Positions 17,989-26,685 of a stretch of DNA of 59,934 nucleotides are shown piece after piece. Under the pieces are notes generated by a model. It made no database searches. It worked only from the letters and a program-made list of their open reading frames with translations, and had not been told where the DNA came from. The DNA is from JABCPE02 sp963509715 (GTDB taxonomy: Bacteria; Bacteroidota; Bacteroidia; Flavobacteriales; Weeksellaceae). The position numbers were made by a program, and so were the translations under genes. The DNA lies in NCBI GenBank assembly GCA_963509715.1, contig CAUPCB010000006.1:1-59934 (forward strand), in the 5' to 3' direction. Position 1 is the first letter of the stretch. Each line of letters starts with the position of its first letter.

Positions 17989-18519
17989 ATGAACAGAATA
18001 AAGTATTTATTTCTATTAGTAGGGATGGGGATTATGATAGTATCCTGCAGCCCGTTTAGAGTAGTGTCAGATTATGACCCGAAGGCTAACTTTTCTGAGT
18101 ACAAGACTTATTCTGTAAACTTGGAAGAGCTGAAACTGAATGATATAGACCAAAGCAGAGTGACGGATGAATTACAGAAACAGCTGGCAGAGAAGGGATT
18201 ATCCCAGAGTAATGAAGCGGCAGATTTGGTGATTCAGGTCAAGGCAAATCATAAGTTGGTAAGAGATACCTATGTGACGCCTAATGTGTATTTAGGGGGC
18301 TGGGGCAGCTGGCTCGGCTGGGGAATGGGTCTAGGAAGAACTTATACCAATGAATACAACCAAGGAGGACTAGTTTTTAACTTTATGGATGCAAAGACAG
18401 GGAAGCTCGTTTGGCAGGGAAAAGGAAGCGGAATCAATGTAGATTCGCCGAAGTCAAAGCAAAAGCAAATTCCAGAAATCATTGCTGAAATATTGAAAAA
18501 TTATCCACCAAAGAAATAA
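17989..18519 (+). CDS. DUF4136 lipoprotein
   Basis: The 176-residue protein has a lipoprotein signal peptide with lipobox IVSC (Cys near 20) and the DUF4136 pattern: SDYDPKANFSEYKTY at the start of the domain, then ITDELQKQLAEKGL-like and DLVIQVKA segments. A glycine- and tryptophan-rich stretch (GGWGSWLGWGMGLG, near 104-117) follows. DUF4136 proteins are outer-membrane-associated lipoproteins of unknown function. It is a single-gene unit ending in a terminator at 18542-18569. Confidence 0.85.
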   Translation: MNRIKYLFLLVGMGIMIVSCSPFRVVSDYDPKANFSEYKTYSVNLEELKLNDIDQSRVTDELQKQLAEKGLSQSNEAADLVIQVKANHKLVRDTYVTPNVYLGGWGSWLGWGMGLGRTYTNEYNQGGLVFNFMDAKTGKLVWQGKGSGINVDSPKSKQKQIPEIIAEILKNYPPKK

Positions 18520-18541
18520 AATAATCATTTTAAAACGAGAG

Positions 18542-18569
18542 AGACTGTCCTACGGGATGGTCTTTTTTA
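18542..18569 (+). terminator. Terminator after the DUF4136 gene
   Basis: A 9-bp stem with two G-T pairs (18542-18550 with 18555-18563) and a TACG loop is followed by a T run. Confidence 0.75.
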
Positions 18570-18627
18570 TTGATAAAACTCATCTTTCTATTTTGGTGGA
18601 AAATGTGTACATTCGCAAGAAAAAATT

Positions 18628-20163
18628 ATGCGAAAAATTTTATTTACATTCTTGATTTTCTGCGGTGTTTTCACTGCTTTTTCACAATCACGAGATTTAT
18701 TTGCTATAGCCAAAGGAAATTATCTAGGGTTCAATGCATTATTTGACCAAGATGAAAATCTCTATGGATATGTGGCGATCTACGGCTATGGCAAGTCTGG
18801 TGATAAAACGAAAAAATTTGAATATGTCTTTTTGGATAAAAACCTAAATCCAGTTTCCAACAAAGAGTTTGAAGGAGATATCACGGCGGCAAACTATTTC
18901 GGGGCGATTGATTTTAGAGGAAATCTGGTTCTTTATCCAAGAGCTGATTATGATGCAGTAAAGGGAAGAGACTTCTTCTATCCGCGCACAATGGAGGTGA
19001 ATCTAAAGGATAACACCATCAAACAAAAAGTATATTACGAATATGAGAATAATGCTTTCAAAGAAGTAACAGAGCCAGAAAATGTACGAAACCAAAAAAA
19101 AGAAGAAAGAAAAGAGCGAAGAGAAAAAGGATTTCTTTATGTATCTAGTGTTTATGAAATAAAAGAAGGCGGTTTCATCGTTATGGAATATGATGACTAC
19201 GAAACTTACGGCAAAAATCATAGTTTAAAAAGATACGATGACAATAAAAAACTGCTTTGGGAATACAAGTATAATACGGATGGAACTGAAAGAAAATATG
19301 AAGCCATCAGAATCATTGAAAAAGATGATAAACATATCTACACTATTCTAAAAGTAAAGAATAAAAAGGAGTTTTCTTATTTCTTCCAAGTGCTGGACAT
19401 AAAGACAGGAAGTATAAAAGCCAAAACACCGATTACAGGCTTGAATGAACAGACTATGGATGAAATTACGGCTCTATATTCGAGTGGAAGGTTGGTGGAT
19501 AATGATAGAACATTTGATGATAGAATAATCATTTCCGGAAGGTTTTATGAAAAGGAAAAAGCGTTATTGTCTGTGGGATTGACAAGGCTTGTTTTAGATA
19601 AACGAACTTTTGGAGTGGATGTTAAAAATATCTATTTCATAGACTTTAAGCCATTTATACAAAAAATCAATAAATTCAGCCATGTCGGAATGGGATATTA
19701 TCTTTTGGAAAGAGATTTCTTCTTCCTAAAAGACGGCAGTGTAGGGATTTTATTTGAAAAATGGAGGCCTGAGGGAGCTTATTCCGCTTCAGCGACAAAA
19801 GACATGGTGTATGCCTTTACAGATAAGGATTTTAAGCTGAAAGAAGTGAGAGTTTTTGAAAAAGATAAAACCAAATGGAGCATAAATGCTGACTATCTTT
19901 TCTCTCAATATCTAAACGGCGGCAAAGATGTGGCGTTTTTCTTCAGAGACTTTAAAAAAGATAAAGAAACGAAGGAAAAGAATTGGAATTTGTACATCAA
20001 TACGCTTATCGATGGTAAATTCAATCAAGAAAATGTAAAAATCTCTGAGAAAGACAATTATTTTGTAGTACCATACATCGGGAAAGAGGGTTATATTCTC
20101 CTCCGTGAATACAATGAGAAAGAAAAATTCAATAAAATCCGTTTGGAGAGATTAAATTTTTAA
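18628..20163 (+). CDS. Secreted protein of unknown function
   Basis: I do not recognise this 511-residue protein. It has a signal peptide (MRKILFTFLIFCGVFTAFSQ) and then a long, beta-rich, charged sequence with a lysine/arginine/glutamate cluster near residue 152. Repeated strand-turn patterns such as LYGYVAIYGYG and YFFQVLDIKTGSIK suggest a beta-propeller-like layout, but this is only a visual impression. A TACATTCG sequence upstream is one mismatch from the -7 consensus. It is a single gene ending at a bidirectional terminator. Confidence 0.8.
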   Translation: MRKILFTFLIFCGVFTAFSQSRDLFAIAKGNYLGFNALFDQDENLYGYVAIYGYGKSGDKTKKFEYVFLDKNLNPVSNKEFEGDITAANYFGAIDFRGNLVLYPRADYDAVKGRDFFYPRTMEVNLKDNTIKQKVYYEYENNAFKEVTEPENVRNQKKEERKERREKGFLYVSSVYEIKEGGFIVMEYDDYETYGKNHSLKRYDDNKKLLWEYKYNTDGTERKYEAIRIIEKDDKHIYTILKVKNKKEFSYFFQVLDIKTGSIKAKTPITGLNEQTMDEITALYSSGRLVDNDRTFDDRIIISGRFYEKEKALLSVGLTRLVLDKRTFGVDVKNIYFIDFKPFIQKINKFSHVGMGYYLLERDFFFLKDGSVGILFEKWRPEGAYSASATKDMVYAFTDKDFKLKEVRVFEKDKTKWSINADYLFSQYLNGGKDVAFFFRDFKKDKETKEKNWNLYINTLIDGKFNQENVKISEKDNYFVVPYIGKEGYILLREYNEKEKFNKIRLERLNF

Positions 20164-20164
20164 C

Positions 20165-20195
20165 AAAAAAGGGGCTTCTAAGAAGCTCCTTTTTT
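20165..20195. terminator. Bidirectional terminator between convergent genes
   Basis: An A run, a GC-rich stem (20171-20177 with 20183-20189, one G-T pair) and a T run form a symmetrical terminator. It serves the secreted protein on plus and the M48 protease on minus, whose stop codon lies within it. Confidence 0.85.
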
Positions 20196-21479
20196 ATTAT
20201 AGTGGTCTGCGATATTCTTGATTTCTGCTAAATTTAGATTCCACATAAAACTCAAAAATTGCTGATAGCTTTCGCTTTGTTCTTTGGGTTCTATTCTGTC
20301 CAGATAGCGGTTTAGGTTGTAATTTTTTCGTGCAGTGTAGATTTTATCAAACAATTTCCCAAGCCATTCGTGATAGTAGTTTTCCTCTTCTTTGTCCTGT
20401 AAAAACTGCATAGCGGCGTAGATTCCTCGTCCGTATTGTTCGGAGTGCCATAGGTTGGGCAGGACTTCCATTCGGGCAGTATTTTTGAGTTTAGCAAATT
20501 CTTCATCGCCCTTTTTTGCCTCTTTTTTGTTTTTAAGTTCAGCAAATTGTTTTGTGATAAATTCCATCCTTTGGGCTAATTCAGGGTGCGTGGAGAGAGA
20601 ATCTTTGTTTAATTTTACTTTGTAATGGTCGTAATTATAATTCCCAAAATCTTCCTTTGTCATCCAGCTGTCTTTGAAGGGCTGGCTGGGCAGGTTGTAG
20701 AGTTTTTTGTAAGTTTCTATTTTTAGTTCTCGCGGCGAAATCGTGTCATATTTGCTGAGGTTGCTCAGAGTGTTGTAGAATTCGGTGTTTTCGTAGTCAG
20801 AATTTCGGAAAAGGACATATCCCAGCGAGTCGGCTTCTACTTCTCTTTTTCGTTTGATTCCGAGCTTTTTATAGAGATTATCTTTTACGATATCAAAGGC
20901 TTTTTTGGATTTATTTACCGATACTTTTTTCAGATTTTCCATTATTGAGCGGCTGTCTTTGTCCTCATTGATTTCATTGACCAAAGATTTCAGCGTGTGT
21001 TCCAGTAAATAATGGGCAAGTTCGTGGCTGAGGACGCTTGCTACTTGCGCTTCATTGTCCAGTACATTAAAAAGTCCCATATTCACAACGAAAGTCCCAT
21101 CAGCAAGGCAGTAGGCGTTCGGAGTGTTGTTTTTGGCAACTAAAATATTTAGGTTGTCTGGGATTTGTGGATTTTTCTTTTTTAGGTTTAATAGGATTTT
21201 TTCCAGCTTAATTTTAAAATTAGAATTAAAAGAAAAATCCTTGTCTTTAATCTCTTTCTCAAAATCTTTATAAAACTCTTGGTAGAATTTTTCCAGTTCT
21301 TTTCCCGTTTTTCCTGTGTATCTGGATTTTAGGGATTTTATCAGGGCTTCGTTTTTGGTTTTCAGCTGGTTTAGAAATTCTTTTCTCTGCACATAGTCTG
21401 CCGTGTCTATCGGTTTGTATTGTGCGAAAGTGTGCATAAACACAAAGAAAAAAACAAAATGTAGTAGTCTAAATCTCAT
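20178..21479 (-). CDS. Secreted M48-family zinc metalloprotease
   Basis: The 433-residue protein has a signal peptide (MRFRLLHFVFFFVFMHTFAQ), then an M48 catalytic domain with LSHELAHYLLEH (the HExxH zinc site, about residue 150) and the downstream glutamate helix REVEADSLGYVLF. M48 peptidases of this secreted type degrade or quality-control envelope proteins, as BepA does in E. coli. The C-terminal 200 residues are helical and less conserved. The start at 21479 is supported by a -7 element at 21501-21508 that would lie inside the gene if the longer frame were used. Confidence 0.9.
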   Translation of the reverse strand: MRFRLLHFVFFFVFMHTFAQYKPIDTADYVQRKEFLNQLKTKNEALIKSLKSRYTGKTGKELEKFYQEFYKDFEKEIKDKDFSFNSNFKIKLEKILLNLKKKNPQIPDNLNILVAKNNTPNAYCLADGTFVVNMGLFNVLDNEAQVASVLSHELAHYLLEHTLKSLVNEINEDKDSRSIMENLKKVSVNKSKKAFDIVKDNLYKKLGIKRKREVEADSLGYVLFRNSDYENTEFYNTLSNLSKYDTISPRELKIETYKKLYNLPSQPFKDSWMTKEDFGNYNYDHYKVKLNKDSLSTHPELAQRMEFITKQFAELKNKKEAKKGDEEFAKLKNTARMEVLPNLWHSEQYGRGIYAAMQFLQDKEEENYYHEWLGKLFDKIYTARKNYNLNRYLDRIEPKEQSESYQQFLSFMWNLNLAEIKNIADHYNKKGAS

Positions 21480-21500
21480 TTCATTATATTTTAATGGACA

Positions 21501-21508
21501 CAAATTTA
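21501..21508 (-). promoter_or_regulatory. -7 element of the M48 protease gene
   Basis: The minus strand reads TAAATTTG, matching TAnnTTTG, 21 bases before the ATG at 21479. Confidence 0.55.
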
Positions 21509-21545
21509 CATCTTTTTTAGTAAGAAATAAAACTTTGAAAATTCT

Positions 21546-21959
21546 TTAAAACTTAAAATTATCAATGAATTTTCTCATCTGAAATCCTATCCATACGCCG
21601 AGGGAATTAAGCGCCAAGTCATCAATATCAAAAACACCGAGCCTTGTGAGGTATTGTAGGGCTTCCACGATGATTAAAGCTGATAAAAAATCCAAAATAA
21701 GTTTTTTAAAACTAAAATATTTCGCATTCAGCCAGCCTAAAAATCCAAAAGGAATGAACATGATGATATTTCCGAAAAGATTGATAATGATGCTTTCCCA
21801 AGAAGTGGTATTTTGAACAAAAAAAACCGTGGAAACAAATGGTAAAAGCCTTACAATATTCGCTTCGTGCTGCTCTCTCCCAAATCCGAGGAACATCAGA
21901 TACAGCAGAAAAATAGTGTAAGGAAAGATGAAAATGCGATAAATTTTCCTAAAAATCAT
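21546..21959 (-). CDS. VanZ-family membrane protein
   Basis: The 137-residue protein has four predicted membrane segments and VanZ-like motifs: an N-terminal membrane segment with FLGFGREQHEANIVRLLPF, then NLFGNIIMFIPFGFL, then EALQYLTRLGVFDIDDLALN before the last helix. VanZ-like proteins are widespread and mostly uncharacterised; teicoplanin resistance is known only for VanZ itself. It is divergent from lnt with interlocking promoters. Confidence 0.85.
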   Translation of the reverse strand: MIFRKIYRIFIFPYTIFLLYLMFLGFGREQHEANIVRLLPFVSTVFFVQNTTSWESIIINLFGNIIMFIPFGFLGWLNAKYFSFKKLILDFLSALIIVEALQYLTRLGVFDIDDLALNSLGVWIGFQMRKFIDNFKF

Positions 21960-21978
21960 ACAAAAACCGAGATTTTAG

Positions 21979-21996
21979 CAAAAATAAGTATTTTTG
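21979..21996. promoter_or_regulatory. Back-to-back -7 elements of VanZ-like and lnt genes
   Basis: The minus strand reads TATTTTTG at 21979-21986 and the plus strand TATTTTTG at 21989-21996, only two bases apart. Each promoter's upstream region therefore overlaps the other's transcript start. Confidence 0.6.
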
Positions 21997-22014
21997 CCTT
22001 TGAAAATATAAAGT

Positions 22015-23622
22015 ATGAAAAATCTTTTTTGCGCGGTTTTGTCGGGCATATTGCTGTCGGTTTCGTGGCCTACTTATGGCATTCCGTTTTTTATTTTTGT
22101 GGCGTTTGTTCCTTTGTTATTCGTGGAAGAAAACATTTCTCAATCGGATATAAAAAGAAAAGGCTGGGCAGTTTTTGGCTGCTCGTATCTTGCTTTTATC
22201 ATTTGGAATATCATAACTACAGGTTGGCTTTATAATTCACAAAATCCAGACGGCAGCCCTGCCCTTATGGCGGTGGTTTTCCCTGTTTTGGTCAATTCCC
22301 TGCTGATGTCCACAGCTTTTCAGCTTTTTCATTGGTATAAAAAAGGCAAAAAACTCCAATGGGGACTAGCTTTTTTCGTGTTTGTATGGATGAGTTTTGA
22401 ATATTTCCATATGGCGTGGGAATTTACATGGCCTTGGCTGAACCTCGGAAACTCCTTTGCAGATTATCCTCAGCTCATACAATGGTATGACACTTTGGGA
22501 GCTACGGGGGGAAGTTTCTGGATTTTAACGCTCAATGTCTTGATTTTTTATATTCTTAAAATATGGTGGGCAGAGAAAAGGTTTTTGGTTAAAACCTCTG
22601 TCGTGGTTTTGGGGCTGATTGCCGTGCCCATGATAATTTCTTTATTTAAATATCATCAGTTTGATGAAAAACCAATCGGAAAAGTCCGCGTTATGATGCT
22701 TCAGCCGAATTTAGATCCTTATCACGAAAAATACCAAAAAGACAGCCTTCAGATAGTACAGGAGCTTTTTTCTTTGGCAGAAAACTCCTCTAAAATAGAT
22801 TTTTATCTCTCGCCTGAGACTTCTTTCCCAGGTTATGGCGGACTTTCGGAAAAAGGGCTTCATAACAGCCAGTCTATCCACATGGTGGAGAATTTCCTGA
22901 AAACTCATCCGAAGTCAGTTTTTATGGGCGGTGTTTCTACTCATAAGATTTATAATAATGATGAAGAAAAGCCAGAAAGTGCTACTTTTTACGACAGGCA
23001 GGGCTTTTGGGCGGATAGTTTTAATTCGGCATTGCAGATTGTTCCAGAGGAAGAAATTCAGATTTATCACAAAGGAAAACTCGTGCCAGGTGTGGAAATT
23101 TTCCCTTATATGAATGTCCTCAAACCTATTTTGGGCGATGCTATGCTGAATTTCGGTGGGACGATTGCTTCGCTCGGAACGGACAAGGAACGAAAGGTTT
23201 TTGCTAATCCTTACAACAAAGGGAAAATCGCGCCCATCATCTGCTATGAAAGTATTTATGGCGAGTTCGTGACTGATTATGTAAAAAACGGTGCAAACTT
23301 CCTCGGTGTCATCACCAATGACTCTTGGTGGGGCGCATCGCAGGGGCATCAGCAGCTTTTGGCGTATGCCAGACTTCGTGCCATAGAAAACCGAAGAGAA
23401 GTCGCTCGTTCGGCTAATGGTGGGATTTCTGCGCATATCAACGCCCGTGGCGATATCCTCGCGCATACGCTTTACAATGAGAAAAATGCACTGACAGCCG
23501 ATGTTCAACTGTATGAAAAAGAGACTATTTATAGTAAAATAGGCGACCTGCTGTCTAAAATTTCTATTGTGATGATGTTCAGTATGTTTATAATTTCAAT
23601 TTTTAGAAAAATTAAAAAATAA
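22015..23622 (+). CDS. lnt: Apolipoprotein N-acyltransferase
   Basis: The 535-residue protein has about six membrane segments (residues 1-215), a nitrilase-type domain (about 225-500) and a final membrane helix. The catalytic Glu-Lys-Cys set is visible: Glu in LSPETSFPGYGG, Lys in YHKGKLVPGVE and Cys in PIICYESIYGEF. It adds the third acyl chain to the N-terminal cysteine of lipoproteins, the final step after Lgt and signal peptidase II. Length is normal. It is transcribed from its own promoter. Confidence 0.95.
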   Translation: MKNLFCAVLSGILLSVSWPTYGIPFFIFVAFVPLLFVEENISQSDIKRKGWAVFGCSYLAFIIWNIITTGWLYNSQNPDGSPALMAVVFPVLVNSLLMSTAFQLFHWYKKGKKLQWGLAFFVFVWMSFEYFHMAWEFTWPWLNLGNSFADYPQLIQWYDTLGATGGSFWILTLNVLIFYILKIWWAEKRFLVKTSVVVLGLIAVPMIISLFKYHQFDEKPIGKVRVMMLQPNLDPYHEKYQKDSLQIVQELFSLAENSSKIDFYLSPETSFPGYGGLSEKGLHNSQSIHMVENFLKTHPKSVFMGGVSTHKIYNNDEEKPESATFYDRQGFWADSFNSALQIVPEEEIQIYHKGKLVPGVEIFPYMNVLKPILGDAMLNFGGTIASLGTDKERKVFANPYNKGKIAPIICYESIYGEFVTDYVKNGANFLGVITNDSWWGASQGHQQLLAYARLRAIENRREVARSANGGISAHINARGDILAHTLYNEKNALTADVQLYEKETIYSKIGDLLSKISIVMMFSMFIISIFRKIKK

Positions 23623-23706
23623 TAGTGGTAAAAATTTGCGAGTTCGAAAAAAAAGCTGTTATTTTGCAAAATTATAAAGTAGAAATAATTATTAGAGCAT
23701 ATAGAT

Positions 23707-23943
23707 ATGTCAAGAATTTGTCAAATTACAGGGAAGCGTGCAATGGTAGGAAACCATGTGTCTCACGCTAACAACAAGACGAAAAGAAGGTTCGAAATCA
23801 ACCTTCTTGAGAAGAAGTTTTACCTTCCAGAGCAGGATAGACACATCACATTGAGAGTGTCTGCTCATGGATTGAGAGTTATTAACAAGATTGGGATCGA
23901 AGAAGCTTTGGAAAGAGCTGTTAGAAATGGATTTATTAAATAA
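23707..23943 (+). CDS. rpmB: 50S ribosomal protein L28
   Basis: The 78-residue protein starts MSRICQITGKRAMVGNHVSH and has KRRFEINLLEKKF, both typical of bacterial L28. It is first in a tight operon with rpmG and the DUF4295 gene, separated by 8 and 18 bases, as in other Bacteroidota. A spaced promoter-like pair (TTTG near 23636, TTATTTTG at 23659-23666) lies upstream. Confidence 0.97.
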   Translation: MSRICQITGKRAMVGNHVSHANNKTKRRFEINLLEKKFYLPEQDRHITLRVSAHGLRVINKIGIEEALERAVRNGFIK

Positions 23944-23951
23944 TTAAGAAA

Positions 23952-24134
23952 ATGGCAAAGAAAGGAAACAGAGTTCAAGTTATTCTTGAGTGCACAGAAC
24001 ATAAAGAGAGCGGTATGCCTGGAATGAGCAGATATATCACTACTAAAAACAAGAAGAACACTACTGAGAGATTGGAGCTTAAGAAATACAATCCAGTTCT
24101 AAAGAAATATACAGTTCATAAGGAGATTAAATAA
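23952..24134 (+). CDS. rpmG: 50S ribosomal protein L33
   Basis: The 60-residue protein starts MAKKGNRVQVILECTEHK and ends with YNPVLKKYTVHKEIK, as in L33. The zinc-binding Cys4 form is absent: only one cysteine is present, so this is the zinc-independent type. It is second in the L28-L33-DUF4295 operon. Confidence 0.97.
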   Translation: MAKKGNRVQVILECTEHKESGMPGMSRYITTKNKKNTTERLELKKYNPVLKKYTVHKEIK

Positions 24135-24152
24135 CTATAAAGATTATTAGCG

Positions 24153-24305
24153 ATGGCAAAAAAAGTAGTAGCGTCCCTAAAAGATGGTTCATCTAAAAAG
24201 ATGACAAAAGTAGTAAAAATGGTAAAATCTCCTAAAACTGGAGCTTACATTTTTGAAGAAAAAGTAATGAATGCAGATGAAGTAGATGCTTATTTGAAAA
24301 AATAA
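24153..24305 (+). CDS. DUF4295 small basic protein
   Basis: A 50-codon frame starts MAKKVVASLKDGSSKKMTKV and ends ADEVDAYLKK. This matches the DUF4295 family found after rpmG in Bacteroidota, thought to be ribosome-associated because of its constant position. It is lysine-rich. It begins 18 bases after rpmG and is followed by the operon terminator at 24331-24365. Confidence 0.92.
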   Translation: MAKKVVASLKDGSSKKMTKVVKMVKSPKTGAYIFEEKVMNADEVDAYLKK

Positions 24306-24330
24306 ACATCATTTCTGCAAAAGAAATATA

Positions 24331-24365
24331 AAACTACCCAAAATTTTCTGGGTAGTTTTTGTTTT
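24331..24365 (+). terminator. Terminator of the rpmB-rpmG-DUF4295 operon
   Basis: A stem ACTACCCA/TGGGTAGT with flanking A and T runs forms a strong intrinsic terminator before ftsY. Confidence 0.85.
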
Positions 24366-24423
24366 TATTAAACCTAAAAATACTTACATTTGGGGAAATA
24401 ATTTTGAATTTAAAAAATAGAAG

Positions 24424-25377
24424 ATGAATTGGTTTAAAAATATTTTTAAGAAAGAAGAAAAAGAAACTCTGGACAAAGGTTTGGAAAAATCCAGACAAGG
24501 ATTTTTTGATAAAATTACCAAAGCTGTCATAGGAAAATCCAAGGTAGATGATGAGGTTTTGGATGATTTGGAGGAAATCCTCATCGCATCGGATGTGGGA
24601 GCGGCTACGACTATCAAAATTATTCAAAGAATAGAGGAAAGGGCAGCCAGAGACAAATATGTAAATACGGCTGAACTTGATAAAATCCTAAGGGAAGAAA
24701 TCTCTGCTCTACTGCTGGAAAATCCACATTCTAAAACAGGAAATATCGATGAAACCAAGAAACCATATGTCATCATGGTAGTCGGTGTGAATGGCGTAGG
24801 GAAGACGACTACGATAGGAAAATTAGCCCATCAGTTCAAAACTCAAGGAAAAAAAGTGGTGCTGGGTGCGGCGGATACTTTCCGTGCGGCGGCAGTAGAC
24901 CAGCTTGTAATCTGGAGTGAGAGAGTAGGCGTTCCTATTGTGAAACAGGGAATGGGGAGCGACCCTGCTTCTGTGGCGTTTGATACATTGCAGTCGGCTG
25001 TTGCGCAGAGTGCAGATGTAGTCATTATAGATACAGCAGGAAGGCTTCATAATAAAATCAATCTGATGAATGAGCTTTCTAAAATCAAACGAGTGATGCA
25101 GAAAATCGTTCCAGATGCTCCGCATGAGGTGCTTTTGGTTTTGGATGGTTCTACAGGGCAGAATGCGTTTGAACAAGCGAAGCAGTTTACAGCCGCGACA
25201 GAAGTAAATGCACTTGCTGTGACCAAACTTGATGGAACAGCGAAAGGCGGTGTGGTTATCGGGATTTCAGACCAGTTCCAAATTCCTGTGAAATACATCG
25301 GCGTGGGCGAAGGAATGGAGGATTTACAGTTGTTCAACGGAGAAGAATTTGTAGATTCCTTTTTCAAGAAAAACTAA
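24424..25377 (+). CDS. ftsY: Signal recognition particle receptor FtsY
   Basis: The 317-residue SRP GTPase has the N domain (about 1-100) and the G domain with the P-loop GVNGVGKTTTIGKLA, DTFRAAAVDQL, DTAGRLHNK and TKLDGTAKGG. It receives SRP-ribosome complexes at the inner membrane. The long acidic A domain of E. coli is missing, as is common in Bacteroidota. It lies downstream of the ribosomal protein operon but behind that operon's terminator. Confidence 0.95.
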   Translation: MNWFKNIFKKEEKETLDKGLEKSRQGFFDKITKAVIGKSKVDDEVLDDLEEILIASDVGAATTIKIIQRIEERAARDKYVNTAELDKILREEISALLLENPHSKTGNIDETKKPYVIMVVGVNGVGKTTTIGKLAHQFKTQGKKVVLGAADTFRAAAVDQLVIWSERVGVPIVKQGMGSDPASVAFDTLQSAVAQSADVVIIDTAGRLHNKINLMNELSKIKRVMQKIVPDAPHEVLLVLDGSTGQNAFEQAKQFTAATEVNALAVTKLDGTAKGGVVIGISDQFQIPVKYIGVGEGMEDLQLFNGEEFVDSFFKKN

Positions 25378-25482
25378 AGCTTATTTAAAAAATGAAAAAA
25401 GTTGATTGTATTTGTATAATCATTTATTCGAGATTAATATTTTTTATATATAAGTATTTCATATAGATGCTGTAATTGGATT

Positions 25483-26685
25483 ATGAGTAAATTTATTAAA
25501 AAAACGATAAAACAAGATAGTTATTTGGAGTTCGAACATTCAAATTATGTGGCTTCTAAACGACTTTATCCTATTTTAAAATGGGCAGGAGGTAAAGAGC
25601 AAGAATTAAAATATATAATACCTAATTTACCACAAGAAGGGTTTACAGATTATTATGAGCCTTTTGTTGGAGGAGGAGCTGTTTATACATCGATTCAAGC
25701 GAATAAATATTTTATCAATGATAAATCAAAAGAGCTTATTACATTATATCGTAGTTTTACAAATGGAGATAGAGAATTATTTTTCAAAGCAATAGAAGAA
25801 ATAATTTATAACTGGGATATATTAAAAATTATAATTCAAAATAACGCTTCTTTTTTTATACAAATTTATAAGAAATATTCAACAGGTAAGATAGATTATG
25901 ATAAACTTAAAGATATTTTATTTGAATTTATTCTGATTCATTCAGAACAATTTAAAGGAATGTTTTTGGGGACTTTTGATTTTAATAGTGAAAATTTTAT
26001 TAAAGAAATTAGGGAGAATCTTATTCGTAAAATTAAACGAATGAAAGAAATTGAAAAGGAAAAAAATATTCTCCCTGATAATAATATTTTAGATAATATA
26101 GAAACAGCATTGAAAAGTGCTTTTTATATGCATTTTAGGCATATTTATAATAATGTAAAAAAATATAATATAAACAACGCTTTTAAGTCTGCTATTTTCC
26201 TATTTATTCGTAATTTCGCATATAGTGGTATGTTTCGATATAATTCAAAAGGAGAATTTAATGTTCCTTATGGAGGTATTGCATATAACAGAAAAAATTT
26301 TCAAAAAAAAGTAGATTATTTGAAAAAAAAAGAATTAAAATCGTTACTTGATAATACGATTATAGAAAATGAAGATTTTGAAACTTTTTTTGAAATGTAT
26401 AAACCTAAAAGAAATGATTTTATATTTCTTGATCCACCATATGATAGTGAGTTTAGTACTTATACTAAAAATGAATTTACCAGAGAAGATCAAAAGAGAC
26501 TAGCAAGTTATCTTATAAATAAATGTGAAGCAAAATGGATGATGATTATAAAAAATACAGATTTTATATTTGATTTATATAATAATAAAGGGTTAAACAT
26601 CAAATCTTTTGATAAAAGATATTTAGTTAGCTTTATGAATAGAAATGATAAAAATGTTGAGCATCTTTTAATAACGAATTACTAA
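25483..26685 (+). CDS. DNA adenine N6-methyltransferase (D12 class), type II R-M
   Basis: The 400-residue protein has the D12/Dam-type motifs LKWAGGKEQ (near 33), PFVGGGAVY (SAM site, near 59) and FLDPPYDSEF (catalytic DPPY, residues 317-320). It should methylate adenine in a specific site to protect host DNA. D12 enzymes are usually around 270-300 residues, so the helical middle (about 100-240) is enlarged and may form the recognition domain. It overlaps the HNH gene by one base (TAATG). Codons are visibly A+T-richer than in neighbours, which suggests acquisition. The recognition sequence cannot be read. Confidence 0.88.
   Translation: MSKFIKKTIKQDSYLEFEHSNYVASKRLYPILKWAGGKEQELKYIIPNLPQEGFTDYYEPFVGGGAVYTSIQANKYFINDKSKELITLYRSFTNGDRELFFKAIEEIIYNWDILKIIIQNNASFFIQIYKKYSTGKIDYDKLKDILFEFILIHSEQFKGMFLGTFDFNSENFIKEIRENLIRKIKRMKEIEKEKNILPDNNILDNIETALKSAFYMHFRHIYNNVKKYNINNAFKSAIFLFIRNFAYSGMFRYNSKGEFNVPYGGIAYNRKNFQKKVDYLKKKELKSLLDNTIIENEDFETFFEMYKPKRNDFIFLDPPYDSEFSTYTKNEFTREDQKRLASYLINKCEAKWMMIIKNTDFIFDLYNNKGLNIKSFDKRYLVSFMNRNDKNVEHLLITNY

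Noticed and set aside
21480..21503. Upstream start for the M48 protease
   Set aside because: It would precede the signal peptide and overlap the promoter element at 21501-21508.
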